Shown piece after piece: positions 42,781-54,302 of a stretch of DNA of 64,000 nt; within the stretch, counting starts at the first letter, position 1; every line of letters starts with the position of its first letter. The position numbers were made by a program, and so were the translations under genes. Under the pieces are notes generated by a model. The model was not told the origin of the DNA. It did not search any database and saw only the letters and a list, made by a program, of their open reading frames with translations. Origin of the DNA: Cotesia glomerata (taxonomy: Eukaryota; Arthropoda; Insecta; Hymenoptera; Braconidae); assembly GCF_020080835.1 (NCBI RefSeq), contig NW_025402441.1, positions 246,001 through 310,000 of the forward strand, in the 5' to 3' direction.

Positions 42781-43935
42781 CAGACCTATCACCTCGTTTC
42801 TAATTTTGTGTAAAGTCTTTTGAATACATATTTCAATTTAGTTAACTTAATTCCGTTCAAAAATTTATTTAATTTATATTCACATATTATCATCTTCCTC
42901 ATCCTATAAATTCCCGTTGATAAAGTTGAGTATTTCAATATTCCCGGGCGAATCAAAGACCACGTCGGTAACTTTAAATTTAAATCAAGATTTCCATCGT
43001 TGTCCACCAGGAGAAGGACATAACAATACACACATGTGTATTTAGACAAGATTCTGAGCATTATGTACGTGGCCTATATGGTACAGTAGTATTTTATTAG
43101 TCGTTTCGTGGCGCGAAATCAAAAAATTCGCCCCTCTCATAAATTCGGTAAAATTTTTTTTTTCCATTTTCCATTAAGTAATGGCCTCTATGATGTTTTT
43201 ATGATATTTCGGGCCAATATGTAATATGTGGGGCATAATGGACCACTCGAAAAAAAATGATAAATTTAAAGAATTCATTATTTTAGGACTTTTCAGGTCA
43301 ATGAATTAGAATGAATTTAATTAAACTGAAAAATTTAATGGAAAGTTAAATTATATGGCTTATAAAAAATTGAAAATACAGTTTTTTTTAAAAATTAAAA
43401 CAGTAATAATTATATTACCAATTATTGATCACGGTATCCTCTGCACCAGACAGAAACCTAATCTCAAAGTTTTATTTGAATTCCTCCAAGGATGTCTTAC
43501 TCTACGCAATTCATATTTCTAATTTTGACTTGATAAAAATATAAAAAAAAAGGTCTGGTTCAAGATATTACGTATTTAAAAAGCTCAATCTGAAAACTGA
43601 ACGTGTGTTTTCAATCAATGTAAACTAATGTTACCAATTCATTGCTAAATAACCTCTGTATTTTTTCTTGTACGTAGGTTTAAAACCTCTGAGTGCAATA
43701 AAAGAAATTAATTATATTTTTGATTATTATCTATTTAAAACTATTTAACAGCTAAACAATAATATAATAATAAAATAAGATCACAAACATATTCAGAATA
43801 ATTTTCGCCAATTCGTGCGCAAGAATCATAAGACCATTTATTACAATTTTTACATTGAATCCATGACTCTGGAGACTCTAAGGAAAGTCCAGTGCAATAC
43901 AGACAGTGGTAATTGTCATTTTTATACCTAAAATA
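42781..43935. other. AT-rich stretch, nothing recognised
   Basis: Contains ordinary low-complexity AT sequence. A small minus frame at 42789-43061 has no known motif. Confidence 0.3.
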
Positions 43936-44805
43936 TTTTTAACTTCCCGCTAAGAAAATTGGAAATTTTCAATAATCGGCAAGTTATTGGTTTTACCCCG
44001 TTTTTCGAAAATCGAGTTTTTATTAGATCTCGACGTTTTGAGGTCCTAGGAAGCTTCCCTGACTATTCCCACGAGGGTGTCACTATGTCCGTATGTATGT
44101 GTCTGTGTGTGAGTGTGTAAGTATGTAAAACTCTTATAACTTTTGAACGGTTGAACCGATTTCATCGCGGTTGATGCCATTCGAAAGGGCTTTACCAAAC
44201 TTAGATTTCCTGAAAATTTGAACCGATTCGGACCGATAGATTTTGAGAAATTCGGAGAAATCTCAGAAAAAATAGGAAAAAAAATTTTTTTAAAAGTGGT
44301 TTTTTTGGAATAACTTTTAAACGGCTTTACCGATCGATTCCAAAAACTAATCAGCTCTCATCCTTAAAAAACCACGTCAATCGCCGCCAATCCGGTCAAA
44401 ATCGGTTGATTCGTTCGAGAAATATCGTGAACGAAAGAAAACCGAAAAAAGTGTTTTTTCGGAGTTACTCCGAAATTTCTAGTTTGAGCAATTGAAACTT
44501 AGAAATTCTTTATAAGGCTTAAAAAACTGTGTAGAATGCTGCCAACCGCGTAAAAATTGGTTCATTCGTTCGAAAGTTATTGCGGTTTGAAAATTCAAAA
44601 AATAGTGTTCTATGAAACTTCTATCAGACTTTTGAGCTCAAAGTGCGCAAAAGCACAGAAAAGATATCTTTTTGAGCTCGGAGAGCTCAAAATAACACAC
44701 AGATTATATTTTTGAGCTCAAAAGCTCAAAAAAAAACGGCCATGTATTAACGGAATTAGCGGGAAATTGCAGAGATGGTCTTTAGTGTCAACCGTTTTCC
44801 TAATT
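43936..44805 (-). repeat. ACAY unit, near-complete, reverse orientation
   Basis: Starts TTTTTAACTTCCCGCTAAG and ends GGTCAACCGTTTTCCTAA, the reverse complements of the ends of 5050-6287. It carries GTATGTATGTGTCTGTGTGT in place of a long microsatellite, four sub-repeats with AATCGGTTGATTCGTTCGA, and the GAGCTC hairpins near 44670-44725. Confidence 0.85.
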
Positions 44806-45344
44806 TTTTTTTTTTTTCAAATTTTTTGGTTTTGATCTTATTTTTTTTTTTTGTTTAATTGAGGTCTTTTTTGCCTCATGTTGATTTTTTTTTGTGAGTT
44901 CTCGGCGATACTCAAGACTCGTAAGAATCGTCGTTTTCCCTCGACGACGTTTTCTGAGAGGAGAATTTCTAGATTTTGATGGTAATAGCTTTAGTAAAAA
45001 AAAAATTTTTCTTTTTCGATTTTTTGCAAAATTTTGACTGATTCGTTTAAAATAGATGGAAACTAAATTAATTTAATGGTTAAAAGCCACAAAAAGGAAA
45101 AATCGGATTAAGGGGGCCGTCGTGCCCCAGACTCCTCTATACCTCTCATAACCTTTGAACGGCTTGACCGATTTTATCGCGGTTGGCGCCATTCGAAAGG
45201 GCTTGACCAAACTTGGATTTTGAATACAATTTTAACCGTTTTAAACCCGTAAACTTTGAGAAATCTCAAAAAAACTACAAAAAAAATTTTTTTTAAATGT
45301 GGTTGTTTTGCAATAACTTTTAAACGCTCGAGAAAAAATTTTTC
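44806..45344 (-). repeat. Decayed ACAY-unit fragment and flanks
   Basis: 45125-45330 retains AACGGCTTGACCGATTTTATCG and GCGCCATTCGAAAGGGCTTGACC. 44806-45120 is AT-rich with a GTTCTCGGCGATACTC segment and I cannot assign it. Confidence 0.55.
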
Positions 45345-45630
45345 TATATCATCATATATAATTGTTTATAATCATATATGATTATATATGGAATCACATA
45401 TATAATTATATAAAATCATATATAATCATATATAATTATACATGATTATATATAGAATTGTATATGAGGTTATATATTATCATATATAATTAAATATGAC
45501 TATATATGGAGTAATATACAGTCAAGCAAGATTATATATTGTTCCATATATAAGTATGTATAATTATATATAATCATACATGATTATATATGGAATTGTA
45601 TATGAGGTTATATATAATCATATATAATTA

Positions 45631-46660
45631 TTAGGGTGCTTTTTTTTTTCAACAATTTTTTTTTTTTCAGTCCCATCGTAAAATTTTGTTGCAAGTACCC
45701 AAAAAAAAAACACCCTGAAAGTTTAGGCCCTCAATATTAATATTAAGACCTCGACCCAGGCGTTTAAAGATTTCCCCTTAAAAAAACACAGGAATTTTGA
45801 TTTTTTTATGTTTAAATTTCTATAGCTCAGTGGCATTTTACAGCATTGCTTCGAACGTGGACGGGTTTTTTTTAAAATTGAATGCTTTACAAAAGTGTCC
45901 ATTGCGGCCAAGCCGTAACTCGAATTGGCGAGGTAGTACAGGCCTCTAAACTTGATTTTTTCATGAAATTCGCGTTTTTTCGCATTTATCTCGTGATTGA
46001 CGAGAGCTACAGAAAAAATGTAGATAACAAACTTATAGAGCATTCAATTTCATACAAAAAAGCTCGTGAGCACAAAGTCGCTAAAATCAAAATTTTCATA
46101 GATATTTGATGATGAATTTTTAGTAAATTCAAATGTTTATCGAAAATTGCGTCAAATTATAAAAAACATCTTTTAAAAATATCATTAAATATCTTAAAAA
46201 ATACTGATTTTAGCGACTTGTTGCTTAGGACCTTTTTTGTAGGAAATTAAATGTTCTACAAGTTTGTCATTTACATTTTTTCCGTAGCTGTTGTCATTCA
46301 CGAGATAAATGCGCAAAAACGCGGAATTCATGGAAAAATCAAGTTTAGAGGCCTGTACTACCTCGCCGGTTCGAGTTACGGCTAGGTCGCAATGGACACT
46401 TTTGTAGAGCATTTAGTTTTGAAAAAAACCCGGCCACGGTCGAAGCATTTCTGTGAAATACCACTGAGCTATAGAAATTTAAACATAAAAAATCAAAATT
46501 TCTGTGTTTTTTTGAGGGGAAATCTTTAAACGCTTGGGTCGAGGTCTTAATATTAATATTAAGGACCTAAACTTTCAGGGTATTTTTTTTTGGTATTTGC
46601 AACAAAATTTCACGATGAGACTGAAAAAAAAAAAATAGTTGAAAAAAAAAAGCACCCTAA
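45631..46660. mobile_element. Fold-back element with TTAGGGTGC ends
   Basis: Left end TTAGGGTGCTTTTTTTTTTC, right end GAAAAAAAAAAGCACCCTAA. Arms of about 450 bp are imperfectly complementary throughout (GCCTCTAAACTTGATTTTTC against GAAAAATCAAGTTTAGAGGC; CAATATTAATATTAAGACC mirrored at 46540-46560). The inner 110 bp (46090-46200) are unique. Frames of 70-106 codons in the arms are mirror images of each other and resemble no protein I know. Confidence 0.85.
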
Positions 46661-46875
46661 TAATTATATATGACTATATATGGAGCAATATACAGCCATG
46701 CAGAATTATATATAACCATACATGATTATATATGGAACTGTATATGAGGTCATATATAATTAATAATTATAATTAATTAGTCATATATAATTAATTATTA
46801 ATTATATATGACTATATATGGAGCAATATACAGCCATGCAAGATTATACATAGTCCCATATCTATTTATATATAA

Positions 46876-48472
46876 GGGCCATTCCATGTCAAATCGACCA
46901 ATAGTTGGAATCGACCCCTTTCGATTTGGATGAATTTTGGTCAGAAGTTTTCTTTTATCATAAAACGAAGTTCTGCCAAAGGAAAAAAAATAAAAAATTT
47001 TTTTTCGAAAGATATGCAAATTCAAAATTTCGCGATTTTTCCAGTTTTTCAATTTTGTTTTTGCAATATCTCGAATGCTATTATAGATACAGGAATGGTC
47101 TTTCTTTTGTTTAAAAGGGGACACTTGGGGCTATTGAAAAAAATATTTTGGAAAAAATTTTGAAAAATGCCAAATTTGTCAAATTTTGAATTTTTGAAAA
47201 TCGTCAAAATGAAGACCACCATTAAAATTTTGGCTCAATTTTTTGTATGATACCTTGTTATGATCTTAAAAGATCCTGAAATTTTTGAATAGGGGTTTTT
47301 TTTTTTTCAAAAATATGAATTTTTTAATTTCAAAAAAAAATTTTTGAATTTCAGAAAAAATTTTTTTTTTGTTTTTTGCAACTTCTATATAAGTTAAAGT
47401 TATGCAGATACATAATATTGTAATTTTGAGTATTTAGAAATCAAATGCACGACGTGAAAATATTAAATAATAAATTAATTTCAACTTTTTTTTATTTTTT
47501 GGACATAATCTTGCATCCTTAAAATAAGTCATCCTTAACGCATGATAGAATTCGTTAATTGTCCTTTATTTACTTCATTTAAAGTTGTTGATTCCACTTG
47601 TCGTCTTATTAACATGGGTCTAATTTGTAATTTGAGATTGAGAACTATGATTGTGCAGAAATTTGTAAGTAAATAAGTATTCGAAAGAACGAAAAAAATT
47701 TATATTCTCATGAAATCATTTCTAATTTTTATAGAAAATTAATATCTGTTTGAGTTATTTGAGGTTAAAAACTGTAATTGAAGTGAAGAAACGGACAAAA
47801 TATATCATGCGTTAAGAAAATAAAAAATTATATCATGCGTTAAGCCTGACTTTTAGATTATGTCTAAAAAATGAATAAAAGTTGAAATTAATTAATTATT
47901 TAATATTTTCACGTCGTGCATTGGATTTCTAAATACTCAAAATTACAATATTATGTATCTGCATAACTTTAACTTGTATAGAAGTTGCAAAAAACAAAAA
48001 AATTTTTTTTTGAAATTAAAATATTCATATTTTTGAAAAAAAAAACCCCTGATCCAAAAATTTCAGGATCTTTTAAGATCATAACAAGATATCATACAAA
48101 AAAAATTGAGCCAAAATTTTAATGGTGATCTTCATTTTTGACGATTTTCAAAAATTCAAAATTTGACAAATTTGGCATTTTTCAAAATTTTTTTCCAAAA
48201 TATTTTTTTTTCAATAGTCACAAGTGTCCCCTTTTCAACAAACGAAAGACAATTCCTGTATCTGTAATAGCATTCGAGATATTGCAAAAACAAAATTGAA
48301 AAACTGAAAAAATCGCGAAATTTTGAATTTGCATATCTTTTGAAAAAAATTTTTTTATTTTTTTTCCTTTGGCAGAACTTCGTTTTATGATAAAAGAAAA
48401 CTTCTGACCAAAATTCATCCAAATCGAAAGGGGTCGATTCCAACTATTGGTCGATTTGACATGGAATGACCC
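46876..48472. mobile_element. Fold-back element with GGGCCATTCCATGTCAAATC ends
   Basis: The left 570 bp (46876 to about 47520) and right 570 bp (about 47880-48472) are complementary. The centre contains a second inverted pair around CTTAACGCATGATA/TATCATGCGTTAAG. Arms include TGGAATCGACCCCTTTCGAT and TCAAAATTTCGCGATTTTTC. The mirrored 70-100-codon frames (ESTPFDLDEFW) are by-products of the palindrome. No transposase. Confidence 0.85.
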
Positions 48473-48517
48473 ATAAGTATATATAATTATATATGCTTAT
48501 ATATAATTAACATATAT

Positions 48518-49449
48518 TGTAACGTACTGTTAAGAAAAAAAAAAAAAAAAAAAAAAATTGTTTTGGAAAAATACTTAATAGAAAAAAAAATAGCAGTGCG
48601 CATGCTCCACGGAGTGGATACCGGTGAGCGAGCACACACATCGGGGGGAAAACAGACCGCCTTGAGTGTAAACAGAAGGAGCACGTTTTTTTTGGTTTCT
48701 GTTTTTTTTATTAAAAAAAAAAAAAAGTGAAGACTATAATTTGTAATAAATTGATTAGGAATAATTAAATTAAGTGTAATCCAAGGACTCCAGTTTTTGT
48801 TGCTAGCACCAAGCTCTTTCTGAAGGGTGATAATAATTATTTTGATATATTCTGAAAATCGACATTGTATCAAGTAAGCGTTGAATTAATATTTGGTATT
48901 GGGTTAGAATTGCGTAGCTCCGGCTTTCAACTCCAGGCTTACTAGTTAAATTTTATATTGAACTATCGCTAATTAGGCTAGTTAATTAAAGGTTGCTAAA
49001 TAAATTGATTATTTGTTTAAATAAAAGTACTAGGAAAATTACTATTTGTAAAGCTGACGGCGTCCTGCGTGACGTCATAGCCTTGAAATTCTTCTTTGAT
49101 TATTCATAAATTGTTTCTTTTAATAAATTTGGAAAATTGGAAAATAATATTGAGACATTAATTGACACAACCTATAATCTGCATAATCTCCTGAATTCCC
49201 TTTGAGAGTAAATTGTCTTTAGCCGGTAATTGAAATTTTTTTGCTTGGTTGATTATCTATTTTGTTAATTTTTAATAAAATTAACTGGCGCCTTCTGGGT
49301 AACAGTTACTGTTATTTGATGTTGTATAATTCTTTTGCTACATTCGAAGGCGCGCCAAGTTGGTAAGTTAGTACGTAATAATAATTTCAATTGGATTTTC
49401 ACATCAAATAGAATCAATTTATTTAAACATTATTTAATATTACGTTACA
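48518..49449. mobile_element. Solo LTR, 932 bp
   Basis: Starts TGTAACGTACTG and ends ATTACGTTACA (TG...CA, with inverted TGTAACGTA/TACGTTACA). Flanked by ATAT on both sides (48514-48517 and 49450-49453), a 4-bp target duplication. It contains an A24 run, a GC-richer block at 48590-48690 and several AATAAA motifs. It has no internal region, so it is the product of LTR-LTR recombination. Confidence 0.75.
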
Positions 49450-49453
49450 ATAT

Positions 49454-50119
49454 ATAAAAATTTTTTCTCGGATATAATTATACTTGGCTGTTATAACCCC
49501 ATGTATAATCCATATATAAGTCTATATATGATCAGATCTGATTATATATGGATGAGTCTTTATATAATTAGATTTAATCAGACTTGTATAGATAGATGTG
49601 ATCAAAATTTTTTATTTGAAACAAATTTTTTTTTGATAATCACAAATAGTGCTAAATGGTGTTCATAATTACGTTTAAATAATTCTGAAATACAAATTTT
49701 TTACATTTCCTATGAAATGTTTTGGTCTGCTCGACTACTATCAATAGTAAAATCATTATTTATTTTATGAATAATTTATTAAAATAAATTAATTATGAAC
49801 TATGACTATCCAAACATATTATAAAATCAATTTTTATATTATATTTAAGATAAACTCATATGATGCATTACGTAGATCATAGAATCATTATTGTCTAAGA
49901 TAGCAGCATAGCAGACAGAAACTTCAAGACGCACGGAGATCACCAAAGTTAAGCCGCATTGAGTAGGGTTAGTAGTTGGATGGGTGACCGCTGGTGTTAT
50001 AGCAGTAAAATTATATACTGACAATTTTTTTTGCATTTTAATTATTTTTAGAGAATTGCGTAGTACCATATTAAATACTCGATCCATAAAATTAACCCAA
50101 TAATTAATTAGATGTGTTC
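49454..50119. other. Flank with AT/GATC repeat and a 5S-like sequence
   Basis: 49480-49600 belongs to the AT/GATC family (ATGATCAGATCTGATTATAT). 49892-50006 resembles 5S rRNA and is listed separately. The remainder is AT-rich. Confidence 0.5.
49892..50006 (+). other. 5S rRNA-like sequence (pseudogene or 5S-derived SINE head)
   Basis: About 115 bases start GTCTA and contain GAGATCACCAAAGTTAAGCC (Box A region), a GAGTAGGGTTAGTAGTTGGA segment (intermediate element/Box C) and TGGGTGACCGC, in the order and spacing of animal 5S rRNA. The first 40 bases are more diverged and the 3' strand that should pair with the start is altered, so a functional gene is unlikely. The Pol III internal promoter boxes are largely kept. 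Confidence 0.6.
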
Positions 50120-50368
50120 AATATGTAATAAAACATTGTTATATATAATTATATATGATTATATATAATTATATATGTTTATATATAATTATATATGATT
50201 ATGTATAATTATATATGATTATATTTGGCCATTTTTCATATATAATCATATATAACCAACTTATATATAAATATATATAATCATATATAACCAATTTATA
50301 TATAAATATATATAATCATATGTAACCAATTTATATATAAATATATATAATTATATATAAATATATTT

Positions 50369-50875
50369 TCTCGGGCGGCTATACCGATTGATTCCAAAAA
50401 CTCTTTAACTTTCAACATAAAAAAACCACGTCGATCGCTGCCACCCTGGTCAAAATTGGTTCATTCGTTCGTGAGTTATCGTTGTCGAAAGAAAACTGAA
50501 GAAGTGTTTTTTCGGAATTATTTCGAAATTCCTAATTCGATTGAATAAAACTTAAAAATTCTTTATGAGCCTTAAGAAACTACGTCGAGTAGTTCTCAAG
50601 TGCTCTCAACCACGTGAAAATCGGTTGATCCATTTAAAAGTTATTGCAGTTTGAAAATTAAAACATAACAATAGGGTTTTATTTTTAAACTTCTATCAGA
50701 TTTATGAGCTCGGAGAGGTAAAAATGAGACGAAAACTATATTTTTGAGTTCAAAAATGCAATAAGTGCAATTTTGAACGCTCAATTATGAAATTAGCAAG
50801 AAGTTGCAGGGATGACCTTTAGGGTCAACCGCTTTTTTGATTTGTTTCTTTGTTTTTGAAAAAATCTATTCTTTT
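50369..50875 (-). repeat. ACAY unit, distal half
   Basis: Sub-repeats with AAAATTGGTTCATTCGTTCG and AATCGGTTGATCC are followed by a reduced GAGCTCGGAGAGGT hairpin and the terminus AGAAGTTGCAGGGATGACC-GGGTCAACCG. Its proximal half, with the microsatellite, is missing. Confidence 0.75.
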
Positions 50876-51072
50876 TAATTTCTCGCTAAGAAAATCAATG
50901 ATTTTCGAAAAATCAGGAAGTTATTGGTTTTACTTCATTTTGCAAAAATCGAAGTTACAATAGATCCCGATGTTTTCAAGTCCTAAGAAGCTTTCCTGAC
51001 TATTTTTACGATGATGTCCGTACGTCTGTATGTATGTATGTATGTATGTATGTATGTATGTATGTATGTATG
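50876..51072 (-). repeat. ACAY unit, terminal part with (TATG)n target site
   Basis: TTTCTCGCTAAGAAAATCAATG through AAGAAGCTTTCCTGAC to GTCCGTACGTC is followed by about ten TATG repeats that end at the poly(T) of Waldo copy 2. On the LINE strand this reads A-tail, (ACAT)n, ACAY-unit end. Confidence 0.8.
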
Positions 51073-51323
51073 TTTTTTTTTTTTCCCTTAGGGGGGGGGA
51101 ATCCCTTTTACGAATTCCAGGCATAGCTGTTCAGCCTGAATATGTGGCGACTCGACGCAGCGTCATACTAAAACTCGACGCTGACGCCCCTACCCTCTAA
51201 ACCCTAAACCCCTTTCTCTTCTATCCTCTGATCCCCCATGGTACCGCCGGAAGGCATTTCTTCGCGGGGGGAGGAATTAGCTGCCGCTCTTCTTTCTGGT
51301 GGCTAAGATGTTATTTCTTTCTT

Positions 51324-54302
51324 CTAGATTCTGTCTTTCGCTCTTTTCCTCTCAATGGATCGCAACTCTGTAAGCACTTTTGTAGCAAAAGTGCTTGTGG
51401 CGTTCCAGGCAGCTTCTGACGACAACATTGCTTCTACTATTGATTCTGGTTGGGTTCTCTTTTTCAGAATCTTCTTTAACTCATCGCGCTGTTGGTTGAA
51501 ACGTGGACACTCAAAGAAAACATGCTCCGCATCTTCATTGACCCCTGGACAGGACGGGCACTCTGGGGTATCATCGTGCTTGAAACGGTGTAAGTATTCT
51601 CGAAAGCAGCCATGTCCTGATAGCATCTGCGTTAGATAGTAGTTGACCTCACCGTGATTACGATTCAGCCAAACGTCAATCCATGGTATAAGACGGTACG
51701 TCCACCTGCCCTTCACTGCGGCATCCCACTGAAATTGCCATCGTACGATACTTTTCTGTCGCTCTTCTATTTTCAGTTCTTCAGCACTTAGTGTGGTTGA
51801 CGTCTTCCGATGATAGAGGTTACGTCTTTCTTTAACTAGAACTCTGAGAGGCAGAGTTCCGGAAATGACACACACTGCTTCCTCAGATACTGTGCGAAAG
51901 GCGCTTGCAACTCGTAGGGCACTCATACGATATATTGGTCCAGCTTTTCTCCATGAATCTTGCACCTCTAGTGCGTCAGCCCAAATGGATATTCCGTAGG
52001 TGAGCACCGATGTGACTACTGATGCCAATAGTAGCCTCCTGCTCTGCTTTGGGCCTCCGACGTTCGGCATCAATCGTGCCAGACTAGCTCTCACTACTGA
52101 CGCTTTCGTACAGACGTGTTCCACTTGCTGTTTGAAGTTGAGTCGGGCATCGAACATCACTCCCAGATATCGTATATGAGGTTGTGAAGTGATTTCTCGG
52201 TCACCGACTTTTAGCTTAATTTTTTCAACTTCTTTTCGGCTGGTAATAAGCACTGCTTCGGTCTTCTGCTTGGCCAGTTGTAGGTTCACTGTATCCAACC
52301 ACTGGTTGATCTTCTCAAAAGTGATGTCAAACAGATGTTGAATCTCGTCGAGGTGTTTGGTGACGATCACTGTGGCAACATCATCCGCATACGCTACCAG
52401 ATTGACACATCTTGGAAGCTTCAGTCTCAGGAGCCCGTTATACATGATTTTCCACAGAAGTGGACCAAGAAAAGAGCCCTGTGGCACACCACCTGTTATA
52501 TCATACTCTTTCGGACCATTCTTTGTATCGTATTTCAGCACACTATCTGTAAAATAGCTAATCACTAGTCTGCGAAGATGTGTTGGCACGTTCTTCTCGT
52601 CGAGAGCTTGCATGATGCAGTCCCAATTAGCGGAATTGAAAGCATTTTTGATGTCTAAGGCAGCCACCAGGCAGTACTTCGTCGTTCCACCCTTCCATCT
52701 AGTTCCTGCGATTGCCTCTTTGGCCGTATTAACAACCAGGTTGATCGCGTCCAGGGTTGATCGTCCTTTCCAGAATCCATACTGGTTGTCTGCCAAGAGT
52801 GGGTCGACTACTGCATCTATTCGCTGATGGATGATACGCTCAAATATCTTACCCGCCGTATCTAGCATGCAGAGTGGTCGGTAAGATGACGGTTCTTCTG
52901 GCGGTTTCTTTCCTTTAGGTAAAAGTACTAACCGTTGCTGTTTCCACTTACGAGGAAAAGTCCCCTCCTTGAGGCATGCGTTGTAAGCGTCTAGAAATAA
53001 TTTTGGTGCTGCCTTTATGATGGTTTTCAAGGCTATATTAGGGATTCCGTCCAATCCCGGCGCTTTATTATTTCCTACCCGATTACAGGCCTCCAACAAT
53101 TTTTCTTCAGTGACAGGTGGAATGTCGTCCAGTTCACCTTGCGTTGACTGATAATTGAGACTGTGTTGCTGTGGAAACAGCGCAGTGACGATTTTCTAAA
53201 GGAGTTGGGGACACGTAGGTGACGGCATTTGTTGTTTCTTCAGGTGCGTCATGACCACCTTATACGGCCGACCCCACACGTATTTGTCGACCTCGTATAT
53301 GAGCTCTTTCCAGCATCTTCCTTTGCTCTCTTTTATGGCCTTATTAAGTTCACGACGAGCTTTTTTGTGCTCTGCGATCAGCACTGCAGAGTTAGATCGT
53401 TGATAGCCACGCTGAGATATTATTCTCTTTCGATGACACTCTTTACGGAGGTTGCTGATATGATCATTCCACCAGTGTACCGCAGGTCTTGAATTCATAA
53501 CACGTTTGCGAGGCATAATGGCATTACAAACTTGTGTTACTCGCATCATCAGGACCTTAGTATGTTCTTCTGCACATCCAGTCTCTATCGGATCACTACC
53601 GAGGGCTGTTAGCAATACTTCTGGGTCAAAAGATTTCACCTTCCAACCGACGGTGTTAAATTGCTTGATAGGCCCCCTGAGGTTCTGGTCGTTTGACGTT
53701 TCCCAGAGTATCGCATGATGGTCACTGGTAGTGTAGATGTCCAGTACCTTCCAGTTAGAGTTACCTTTAGCAAGGCTGGTACTGACAAAAGTGACGTCTA
53801 CAATCGAGCTTGCGTCACCTTTGGTGTAGGTTGGCGTGTCACCACTGTTGAGCAAGACTACATCTAGTATAGAAAAAGCTTCTAGCAGCTCTCTTCCTCG
53901 TGCATTAGTCTGCTTACTGCCCCAGTCCACTGCCCAGGCGTTAAAGTCCCCGACTATCGCCACTGGATGATGTTGCTTCGCGTCCTCGGTCAGTTGATCC
54001 AAGAAGTCAGTAAACTCAGCAATTGAGAGGCTAAGTGGTGCGTAGCAGCTGTAACAACGGATGCCATCTACTGATGCTGCTACAAAGCCAGCGCTGCCAT
54101 TGGTAGCTACACTATGGAAAGGGAGCTTACCACAAGCCCAGATCACAGCTTTCGTAGTGATATCCGTCTCCCAAGGTTGTCCAGCTAAATGTTTATATGG
54201 CTCCGATAAAAGCACAACGTCGAGCTTTAATTCCCGTACTGTCTGCATAAGCAGGTCATGCGCAGCTTCGCAGTGATTGATGTTAAGCTGCAGTATCCTC
54301 AT
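51324..54302 (-). pseudogene. Waldo-like ORF2: endonuclease-reverse transcriptase, one nonsense codon
   Basis: The start ATG at 54302 overlaps the ORF1 stop (ATGA). The APE-type endonuclease follows (LQLNINHCEAAHDLL, LSEPYKHL, VGDFNAWAVDWGS, SDHHAILW), then a TAG at 53196-53198 where copy 1 has a Gln codon, and the same frame continues through 51324. RT motifs: NNKAPGLDGIPN, YRPLCMLDTAGK, AALDIKNAFNSANW, GGVPQGSFLGPLLW, VAYADDVATVIV, QKTEAVLITSR, RYLGVMFD. The C-terminal knuckle CPSCPG...HVFFEC precedes a basic tail. Length without the stop would be 993 codons, normal for the family. The enzyme would cut the ACAY target and reverse transcribe from the nick. Confidence 0.9.

Larger units (their letters stand above)
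45345..50368. repeat. AT-rich tandem array (TATATAATCATATATAAT family), interrupted
   Basis: Array blocks at 45345-45630, 46661-46875, 48473-48517, 49450-49600 and 50120-50368 consist of 12-45-bp units of TATATAATCATATATAATTA, TGATTATATATGGAAT and similar. Between them sit two fold-back elements and a solo LTR. I read this as one array opened by successive insertions. Confidence 0.7.

Noticed and set aside
45723..46412. Paired frames in the 45631-46660 element
   Set aside because: Reverse-complementary arms give mirrored frames; no evidence of translation.
46798..48443. Paired 70-108-codon frames on both strands (ESTPFDLDEFW type)
   Set aside because: They are mirror images produced by the palindromic arms of a fold-back element, contain long homopolymers and match no known protein.
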